The notes beneath the pieces were generated by a model. It was given only the letters and a program-made list of their open reading frames with translations, was not told the origin of the DNA and ran no database searches. The translations under genes were made by a program, and so were the position numbers. Of a DNA stretch of 5,101 nucleotides, positions 1-5,101 are shown piece by piece. Each line of letters starts with the position of its first letter. Positions within the stretch are counted from its first letter, which is position 1. Source of the stretch: Myxococcales bacterium (lineage in GTDB: Bacteria; Desulfobacterota_B; Binatia; UBA1149; SPBQ01); assembly GCA_004525875.1 (NCBI GenBank), contig SPBQ01000207.1, positions 1 through 5,101 of the forward strand, in the 5' to 3' direction.

Positions 1-203
1 ACCAGATGGGGCACGTCTGGCTCGGCTTCGAGCCGGACCGCATCGCAACCTGGCTGGACGACGCCGGCTTTACCGATGTGCGCGTCCGCGCGCTCACGTC
101 CGATTCCTCGGCGAAGGGCCCGGCTTTGTTCGCGGCCGCCGCCACTCTTTCCACGAAACCCTCGACCACCACGACCGGCTCCGAATCGAACGGATCGGAA
201 TGA
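1..203 (+). CDS. C-terminal fragment of a SAM-dependent methyltransferase-like protein (possibly ArsR-family regulator with methyltransferase domain)
   Basis: Only the last 67 or so codons are present. The frame is open from the left edge (first full codon at position 3) and stops at TGA 201-203, so the true start lies outside. The segment GHVWLGFEPDRIATWLDDAG, followed by FTDVRV, resembles the last helix and strands of class I SAM-dependent methyltransferases. It particularly resembles the version attached to ArsR-type winged-helix regulators, where a (R/H)xWLGF segment precedes the final helix and an 'aGF..v.v' strand. No SAM-binding glycine motif or DNA-binding domain can be seen, because these would lie upstream. 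The last 17 or so residues are a Ser/Thr/Gly/Glu-rich tail with no evident fold. The gene ends 30 nt before ahcY on the same strand, which suggests one transcript. An SAH- or SAM-responsive role next to ahcY would make sense, but that is inference from position. A plain methyltransferase is equally possible. Confidence 0.72.
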   Translation, partial: QMGHVWLGFEPDRIATWLDDAGFTDVRVRALTSDSSAKGPALFAAAATLSTKPSTTTTGSESNGSE

Positions 204-224
204 CAGACCAACGCGTAGCGTAAC

Positions 225-230
225 GGAGGA
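225..230 (+). promoter_or_regulatory. Ribosome binding site of ahcY
   Basis: GGAGGA sits 3-4 nt upstream of the ATG at 234. It is a near-perfect anti-anti-Shine-Dalgarno match, with slightly short spacing. It fixes the ahcY start. The 21 nt between the previous stop and this site hold only a small inverted repeat (ACGC-gta-GCGT, 211-221) and no recognisable promoter. Confidence 0.8.
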
Positions 231-233
231 ACC

Positions 234-1706
<1,473 letters not shown>

Positions 1707-1717
1707 ATCCTCCCTCC

Positions 1718-1753
1718 GGTCGGGGCCGTGCGCATCACGGCATGGCCTCGACC
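1718..1753 (+). terminator. Hairpin 12 nt after the ahcY stop, candidate terminator
   Basis: GGTCGGGGCC (1718-1727) pairs with GGCCTCGACC (1744-1753) over 10 positions, including one G-T wobble. The 16-nt apical region can itself form a short stem (GTG/CAC around CGCAT). The position just after ahcY suits a transcript end or 3'-stabilising stem. No T-tract follows, so classical intrinsic termination is not shown. A second hairpin follows 12 nt later. Confidence 0.5.
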
Positions 1754-1765
1754 GGGCACGCCCAA

Positions 1766-1785
1766 GCCTACTGAGCGCAGTAGGC
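1766..1785 (+). terminator. Second hairpin after ahcY, candidate terminator
   Basis: GCCTACTG (1766-1773) and CAGTAGGC (1778-1785) form a perfect 8-bp stem closed by the tetraloop AGCG. It lies directly after the 1718-1753 hairpin, giving a tandem stem arrangement. The downstream bases are GC-rich (ending in a run of six C around 1800-1805) with no T-tract. Likely role: end of the ahcY transcript. An alternative is a symmetric protein-binding site. Confidence 0.5.
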
Positions 1786-1974
1786 AGATCGGCCTGGCTC
1801 CCCCCTACTACTCGCGACAGCTGTTGTTGAGGGCACCGCCGTCGACCGTCGTTGCTGCGCGGCAGGCGCGACCTTTTGTGAACGACCCCCTCGCGATGAG
1901 CACACGCGATCCTCGAACGGGTGTGCGTCCGCATCGATGGATCTACCGCGCAGCCTCGAATAGGAGACCGAGCA
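1786..1974 (+). other. Leader region upstream of the kinase-fghA pair
   Basis: This 189-nt stretch has no convincing gene. Short open frames crossing it have arginine/proline-rich, low-complexity translations and no plausible ribosome binding site. The kinase frame stays open upstream to a GTG at 1921, but the AGGAGA at 1962-1967 favours the ATG at 1975. A 6-bp inverted repeat (GCACAC 1900-1905, GTGTGC 1921-1926, 15-nt loop) is present. I could not identify a convincing -35/-10 pair. A promoter for the downstream pair is expected here if the hairpins upstream do terminate ahcY. Confidence 0.4.
1962..1967 (+). promoter_or_regulatory. Ribosome binding site of the phosphotransferase gene; decides its start
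   Basis: AGGAGA lies 7 nt upstream of ATG 1975-1977, which is ideal spacing. The alternative in-frame GTG at 1921 would add 18 residues without family character and has no comparable site. The start at 1975 is therefore preferred. Confidence 0.85.
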
Positions 1975-3057
1975 ATGTCCGGCGACGACTACCCTCGCGA
2001 CCCCGACGCCGTCACGCCCGAGTGGCTCACCGGCTGCTTGCGCAGTCTGCACCCCGGCTTGCCTGCAATCGAGGGTTTCTCCGTCTCGAGGATCGGAACC
2101 GGTCAGGTCGGTCAGTGCATCCGCTTCGATCTGCGATACGCTAGCGAGCCACCTGCGGGCGCTCCCTCATCGATCGTCGGTAAGTTCGCGTCGGCCGATC
2201 CGGCCAGCCGCGCGGCGGGAAAGGCCGGGCGCTGTTACGTGTCGGAGGTGGGCTTCTACCGCGATCTGCAGACCTCGGTCGGGATCCGTACACCGCGTTG
2301 CTATTTCAGCGCCATCGACGACACGGAAGTCGACCACGCTCTCATCCTCGAAGACATGTCGCCGGCCAGTCAGGGCGATCAGATCGCGGGCTGCACGCCG
2401 GATGATGCGGCCGCCGCGCTCGAGGAGCTCGCGCGCCTTCACGCCCCGCGCTGGAACGACGCGACGCTGGAACGGCTGGCCTGGCTCGGCGACTCGAGTG
2501 CTGCGCGCGCCGAGCTGGTCTGTCCGGTCTACGACTCGTTCCTCGAAGGATTCGCGGAGCGCTACGCCGGGCGGCTCGACGATGCCACGCTCGGGCTGGC
2601 GCGTGACATGTCCGCCGCTCTTCCGAAGCTACTCTCCGAGGCCGGTGGACCGCAGACGATTGTTCATCGAGACTATCGGCTCGACAACATGCTGTTCGGC
2701 GACGGCGTCACCGCGCCGCGCGTTTCGGTAGTGGACTGGCAGACCGTGGGGCTCGGCGCTGGCCCTTCCGACGCGGCGTACTTCATCGGCGCCGGCCTCC
2801 CCACCGAGCTGCGCCGTGAGCACGAACGCCGGCTTGTCGACGTGTACCATGAATCACTGGTCGCGGGCGGCGTGGACACGTACCGGCGCGAAGAGTGCTG
2901 GCGCGAGTATCGCCGCGCCACCGTCGGTGGCCTGCTGATGGCAGTGATGGCGTCGATGATGGTGGGCGCGACCGAACGCGGCGACGAGATGTTCATGACG
3001 ATGGCGAAGCGCCACGCCGCGCATGCGATCGATCTCGAGGTCCGCGAGTTCTTCTAG
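1975..3057 (+). CDS. Phosphotransferase of the aminoglycoside phosphotransferase / ecdysteroid-kinase-like fold
   Basis: Predicted cytosolic ATP-dependent small-molecule kinase of 360 residues; the substrate is not recognisable. Kinase landmarks: glycine-rich GTGQVGQ (41-47), probable ATP-anchoring Lys70 in IVGKF, Glu91 in the following helix (SEVGFY), hinge-like LILEDMS (123-129), catalytic-loop HRDYRLDN (231-238, with His231, Asp233 and Asn238 in the HxDxxxxN pattern), and the metal-binding aspartate Asp254 in VVDWQT, followed by GAGPSDAAYFIG (271-282). The combination HRDYRLDNMLF plus DWQTVGxGxGxxDxAYF is typical of the bacterial APH/ecdysteroid-kinase-like family (Pfam APH and EcKinase groups). 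Members are annotated loosely and often are not antibiotic-resistance enzymes. All key residues are present, so it should be active. No signal peptide or membrane segment is seen. The stop TAG 3055-3057 directly abuts the ATG of fghA, implying translational coupling. A resistance role is not supported; phosphorylation of a hydroxylated metabolite is the safer reading. Confidence 0.88.
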   Translation: MSGDDYPRDPDAVTPEWLTGCLRSLHPGLPAIEGFSVSRIGTGQVGQCIRFDLRYASEPPAGAPSSIVGKFASADPASRAAGKAGRCYVSEVGFYRDLQTSVGIRTPRCYFSAIDDTEVDHALILEDMSPASQGDQIAGCTPDDAAAALEELARLHAPRWNDATLERLAWLGDSSAARAELVCPVYDSFLEGFAERYAGRLDDATLGLARDMSAALPKLLSEAGGPQTIVHRDYRLDNMLFGDGVTAPRVSVVDWQTVGLGAGPSDAAYFIGAGLPTELRREHERRLVDVYHESLVAGGVDTYRREECWREYRRATVGGLLMAVMASMMVGATERGDEMFMTMAKRHAAHAIDLEVREFF

Positions 3058-3915
3058 ATGCCCGCAGCGCTCGAAACCGTATCGGAAAGCCGATGCTTCG
3101 GCGGCGTGCAGGGAGTCTACCGGCACGCCTCCGAGTGCACCGGAACCGCGATGGAGCTCTCGGTCTTCGTGCCGGGCGGCGCGCACACTTCCGGGCGATC
3201 GATTCCCGTCCTCTACTGGCTCTCCGGTCTCACCTGCACCTGGGAGAACTTCACGCTGAAGGCGGGCGCGCAGCGCTATGCCGCCGAGCACGGAATCGCG
3301 ATCGTCGCGCCCGACACCAGCCCGCGCGGGCTGGACCTGCCGGGCGAGCACGACGACTACGACTTCGGCAGCGGCGCGGGCTTTTACGTCGACGCCACCG
3401 AGGAGCCGTGGGCGCGGCACTACCGGATGTACTCGTATGTGACCGAGGAGCTTCCGGCGCTGGTGGAACCGGCGCTCGGGCTCGATGGATCGCGGCGCGG
3501 CGTGTTCGGCCATTCGATGGGCGGCCACGGCGCACTCGTCGTGGCGCTGCGCAACCCGGACCGCTACCGCTCGGTATCCGCGTTCGCGCCGATCGTCGCG
3601 CCTTCGAAGGTGCCTTGGGGAGAGAAGGCTCTGGCCCGCTACCTCGGCCCCGATCGAGAAGGCTGGAAGCAGTACGACGCCTGCGAGCTGGTGGCCGTCT
3701 GCGAGTGGTCCAAGCCGATCCTCGTCGACCAGGGCGACGCCGACGACTTCCTCGAACGCGAGTTGCAGCCGGAGCGGTTCGTCGCTGCGTGCGAAGCCGC
3801 GCATGTGCCGCTGGAGCTTCGCATGCAGGCCGGGTACGACCACAGCTACTACTTCATCGCTTCGTTCGTCGGGGAGCATGTGGCGCACCACGCGGCGGCG
3901 CTGTGTGAGAGCTGA
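3058..3915 (+). CDS. fghA: S-formylglutathione hydrolase
   Basis: Cytosolic serine esterase of the esterase D family (alpha/beta-hydrolase fold). It hydrolyses S-formylglutathione to formate and glutathione, the step after glutathione-dependent formaldehyde dehydrogenase. The protein is complete at 285 residues, the normal family length. Landmarks: N-terminal SRCFGGVQGVYRHAS (11-25), YWLSGLTCTWENF (53-65, conserved Cys60), IVAPDTSPRG (82-91), GFYVDAT (108-114), nucleophile elbow GHSMGGHGAL (151-160, Ser153), VDQGDADDFL (223-232, catalytic Asp most likely Asp229), and GYDHSYYFI (259-267, catalytic His262). The start ATG follows the kinase stop with no gap. The only purine-rich stretch upstream, GAGG 3037-3040, is 17 nt away, so initiation probably depends on ribosomes finishing the kinase. 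No formaldehyde dehydrogenase gene is in the window. The gene converges on the minus-strand ADC-like gene, with 97 nt between the two stops. A related fragment recurs at the right edge. Confidence 0.97.
   Translation: MPAALETVSESRCFGGVQGVYRHASECTGTAMELSVFVPGGAHTSGRSIPVLYWLSGLTCTWENFTLKAGAQRYAAEHGIAIVAPDTSPRGLDLPGEHDDYDFGSGAGFYVDATEEPWARHYRMYSYVTEELPALVEPALGLDGSRRGVFGHSMGGHGALVVALRNPDRYRSVSAFAPIVAPSKVPWGEKALARYLGPDREGWKQYDACELVAVCEWSKPILVDQGDADDFLERELQPERFVAACEAAHVPLELRMQAGYDHSYYFIASFVGEHVAHHAAALCES
3805..3860 (+). repeat. Segment of fghA repeated at the right edge (copy A)
   Basis: This stretch encodes residues 250-268 of FghA, including the catalytic His motif. It matches 5046-5101 in direct orientation at 51 of 56 positions. 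The last 29 nt, GGGTACGACCACAGCTACTA and on to the end, are identical. Four of the five differences are silent third-position changes; the fifth changes Gln to Arg. This is a gene-level resemblance between homologous coding segments, not a mobile repeat. Confidence 0.85.
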
Positions 3916-3970
3916 CGATACAGTCGTGAGACAGCGGGGGCGTTCAAGCGGAAGAGCGCAGCGCAACCGT

Positions 3971-3984
3971 CAGGTGACGACCTG
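3971..3984. terminator. Small hairpin between the convergent fghA and ADC-like genes
   Basis: CAGGT-gacg-ACCTG forms a 5-bp stem with a 4-nt loop within the 97-nt convergent gap. A longer-range pairing of GGTGAC (3973-3978) with GTCACC (4004-4009) competes with it. Neither has a T-tract on either strand. A shared bidirectional transcription end is expected here from the layout, but the signal is weak. Confidence 0.25.
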
Positions 3985-4012
3985 CATGCCGCCACGGTAC
4001 ACGGTCACCGCA

Positions 4013-4756
4013 TCAGAGCTTCTCGGGGGGGCCGAAGCTCATGACCATCTTGCCTATCCAGGTGGTCAGCAGCGGCTTCTTCGGCAGCCCCAGGGTACGG
4101 AGATCATCGGCGATGGTATGATTGCCCAAGGTGATCTCGACGTCCTTGCCGCCGCGGGCGCCCATCTGCGATGCGGTCTGGCTGAAGGACGTCAGATGCG
4201 GAACGCCCTCGATGTAGCTGTATCCGACGGCGGGACTCGGCGGACGCTTCTTGTCGCCACCCCGAGGCATCGTGATCTCGAAGACCTTCTCGCCGTCCAT
4301 CTCCAGGTAGCCACGAAAGCGTCCTTGCTCTCCGTAATCGAACTCGATGCGCTCGATCGTTTTCGGGAAGCCCCAGATCATGGCACCCGCGTCACGAGTG
4401 AACGACTGGTTTACCGGCATCTTCCAGCTGTAGGACGGGAGGGAGCCCTTCGCCATTCCAAGCCAGGCGCTGATCCACGGTAGGCCGCGGGGCGCGCCCT
4501 TCTTCCGCACGAAGAAGTTCATCGCGACCTCGTTGTAGTCGCCGAGATCATTGTCCTTGTAATCGATGCAGCCGAGCATGAAGAGCGTACGGCCAGGGAG
4601 AAAGTCGACGATCTCGAAGGCGTCGCCCACGAGGCGATTCGCGGCGCGGCTCGACACCAGGAAGCCGGCGATGGCTCCAGACGCGTCGCGGACCTCGACC
4701 GGAAAGGTGACTTGCTGATGCTGGAGATCGTAGACGAGATTCGCGGCTACCGGCAT
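4013..4756 (-). CDS. Acetoacetate decarboxylase superfamily protein
   Basis: Predicted soluble enzyme of 247 residues, close to the 244 of Clostridium acetobutylicum acetoacetate decarboxylase. Family landmarks: a central stretch ending in GDYNEVAMNFFV (72-83), where Glu76 falls where the decarboxylase has its active-site Glu in YTE, and IWGFPKTIERIEFDYG (127-142), where Lys132 fits the Schiff-base lysine of the YPKK motif. The second lysine of that pair, which lowers the pKa of the catalytic one in the true decarboxylase, is Thr133 here. The following strands (FRGYLEMDGEKVFEITMP) also fit the family's beta-barrel. Known superfamily members include decarboxylases and aldolase/dehydratase-type Schiff-base enzymes, so acetoacetate need not be the substrate. 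No signal peptide is seen. Start ATG 4756-4754 has AGGAG at 4767-4763 with 6-nt spacing. The gene is monocistronic within the window and convergent with fghA. The frame is intact through a run of seven C near its 3' end. Confidence 0.88.
   Translation of the reverse strand: MPVAANLVYDLQHQQVTFPVEVRDASGAIAGFLVSSRAANRLVGDAFEIVDFLPGRTLFMLGCIDYKDNDLGDYNEVAMNFFVRKKGAPRGLPWISAWLGMAKGSLPSYSWKMPVNQSFTRDAGAMIWGFPKTIERIEFDYGEQGRFRGYLEMDGEKVFEITMPRGGDKKRPPSPAVGYSYIEGVPHLTSFSQTASQMGARGGKDVEITLGNHTIADDLRTLGLPKKPLLTTWIGKMVMSFGPPEKL
4016..4040 (-). terminator. Hairpin over the last codons of the ADC-like gene
   Basis: GAGCTTC plus CGG (4016-4026, one bulged T at 4023) pairs with CCGAAGCTC (4032-4040), giving 9 paired bases around a five-G loop. 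It occupies codons just before the minus-strand stop at 4015-4013. It could be a 3'-end stem of that transcript, but no T-tract follows and the symmetry may be coincidental coding sequence. Confidence 0.3.
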
Positions 4757-4761
4757 GAGGC

Positions 4762-4767
4762 TCTCCT
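4762..4767 (-). promoter_or_regulatory. Ribosome binding site of the ADC-like gene
   Basis: On the minus strand the sequence reads TAGGAGAGCCTC-ATG. AGGAG lies 6 nt before the start codon, which confirms ATG 4756-4754. The same TAGGAGA core precedes the kinase gene. Confidence 0.85.
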
Positions 4768-4789
4768 AGAGCGGCATGGACAGTTCGGG

Positions 4790-4818
4790 AGTGTAACCGC
4801 TCGTCGGTCCGGCGTCGA
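4790..4818 (-). promoter_or_regulatory. Candidate sigma-70-type promoter of the ADC-like gene
   Basis: On the minus strand, TCGACG (4818-4813) and TACACT (4795-4790) are separated by 17 nt. Each matches 4 of 6 consensus bases (TTGACA, TATAAT). Transcription would begin near 4783, giving a leader of about 27 nt that contains the ribosome binding site. Position and spacing are good, but the hexamers are weak, as is usual in GC-rich genomes. Confidence 0.35.
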
Positions 4819-4946
4819 GTTCAGCGGAGGGCTATCGCGGGCGCGCGACCTTGCGCTCAGGGTGGCGTCGGCCAGCGTTACTGCGCCTCAAAGCAGGGGG
4901 ACAAATGCGCTTCGCGCTTCTTGATCCTGCGGATCCCTAACGTTCC

Positions 4947-5101
4947 GAAGCGGTCGGCCACGGTGACCGATTCAGTCGTCGCCTCGGACTGCGTCTTGAC
5001 CGTCTAGCAGCACAGCCGCTCGTCAGTGAGGCAGCTAGGGGCGCCGTGCCGCTCGAGCTACGGATGCGGGCGGGGTACGACCACAGCTACTACTTCATCG
5101 C
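4947..5101 (+). pseudogene. Partial S-formylglutathione hydrolase-like sequence, likely degraded upstream, cut by the window edge
   Basis: In the frame ending at the right edge, the last residues read AVPLELRMRAGYDHSYYFI, matching FghA residues 249-267 with one Gln-to-Arg change in the shared core. This includes the catalytic-His motif. Further upstream the same frame gives VGHGDRFSRRL, which loosely fits the VDQGDADDFLEREL stretch of FghA. GTCGGCCACGGTGAC (4953-4967) matches GTCGACCAGGGCGAC of fghA at 12 of 15 positions. Two residues are missing before the phenylalanine, about eight extra residues appear later, and the catalytic aspartate has no clear counterpart. The frame is closed by TAA at 4938-4940, so a full-length gene cannot extend left. 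It is therefore read as a 5'-truncated, decayed paralogue or remnant. The 5046-5101 part is certain; the 4947-5045 part is tentative. A chimeric contig end is an alternative. Confidence 0.5.

Noticed and set aside
1921..1974. 18-residue N-terminal extension of the kinase from GTG 1921
   Set aside because: AGGAGA at 1962-1967 places the start at ATG 1975, and the extension has no family similarity.
1975..3057. Antibiotic-resistance aminoglycoside phosphotransferase
   Set aside because: Only the general kinase fold and catalytic motifs are shared. The DWQTVG/DAAYF pattern belongs to the broad bacterial APH/ecdysteroid-kinase-like group, and nothing around it suggests resistance.
2854..3966. 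Long minus-strand open frame (370 codons) opposite the kinase end and fghA
   Set aside because: It is antisense to two well-supported genes. Its translation is Arg/Val/His-rich with no recognisable domain, as expected for the complement of GC-rich coding DNA.
3485..4483. Plus-strand open frame (332 codons) running from fghA into the ADC-like gene
   Set aside because: It overlaps fghA in another frame and then runs antisense to the ADC-like gene. Composition is Ser/Arg/Thr-rich and there is no ribosome binding site.
4712..4924. Short plus-strand open frame (70 codons) over the ADC-like gene start
   Set aside because: It overlaps the start and ribosome binding site of the minus-strand gene, has no ribosome binding site of its own and resembles nothing recognisable.
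4907..4935. Tandem GCGCTTC pair (4907-4920) and inverted repeat GATCC-tgc-GGATC (4923-4935) suggesting a mobile-element end
   Set aside because: They are too short, no matching terminal repeat or target duplication is found elsewhere in the window, and no transposase is present.

Overview
The window is GC-rich bacterial chromosomal DNA with strongly third-position-GC-biased coding. The S-adenosylhomocysteine hydrolase has the long bacterial form and the variant CRHSLIDG found in actinobacteria and several proteobacterial groups. An actinobacterial, myxococcal or related environmental high-GC lineage is plausible, but the sequence alone does not settle the phylum. No tRNA, rRNA, CRISPR array, transposase or phage gene is visible.

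Layout, left to right. (1) Positions 1-203 hold the 3' end of a SAM-dependent methyltransferase-like gene, possibly the C-terminal domain of an ArsR-type regulator. (2) After 30 nt comes ahcY (234-1706), complete, probably in the same transcript. (3) A 268-nt gap (1707-1974) starts with two strong hairpins and ends in a good ribosome binding site. (4) A phosphotransferase of the aminoglycoside/ecdysteroid-kinase fold (1975-3057) is joined by a zero-nucleotide TAG|ATG junction to (5) a complete S-formylglutathione hydrolase, fghA (3058-3915). (6) Convergent to these, on the minus strand, is an acetoacetate-decarboxylase-superfamily protein (4756-4013) with its own ribosome binding site and a candidate promoter. 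(7) The right edge (about 4947-5101) carries a fragment clearly related to the C-terminal part of fghA. It ends at the window boundary.

Functional reading. The left part is methyl-cycle housekeeping: AhcY removes the S-adenosylhomocysteine made by methyltransferases. The middle part is one-carbon detoxification: FghA hydrolyses S-formylglutathione to glutathione and formate, the second step of glutathione-dependent formaldehyde oxidation. It is translationally coupled to a small-molecule kinase of unknown substrate. The ADC-like protein is likely a Schiff-base enzyme acting on a keto acid, with unknown substrate. I see no clear evidence of a novel defence or mobile system. The points most worth a second look are the second FGH-like fragment at the right edge, the kinase-FGH fusion-tight operon, and the altered lysine pair in the ADC-like enzyme.
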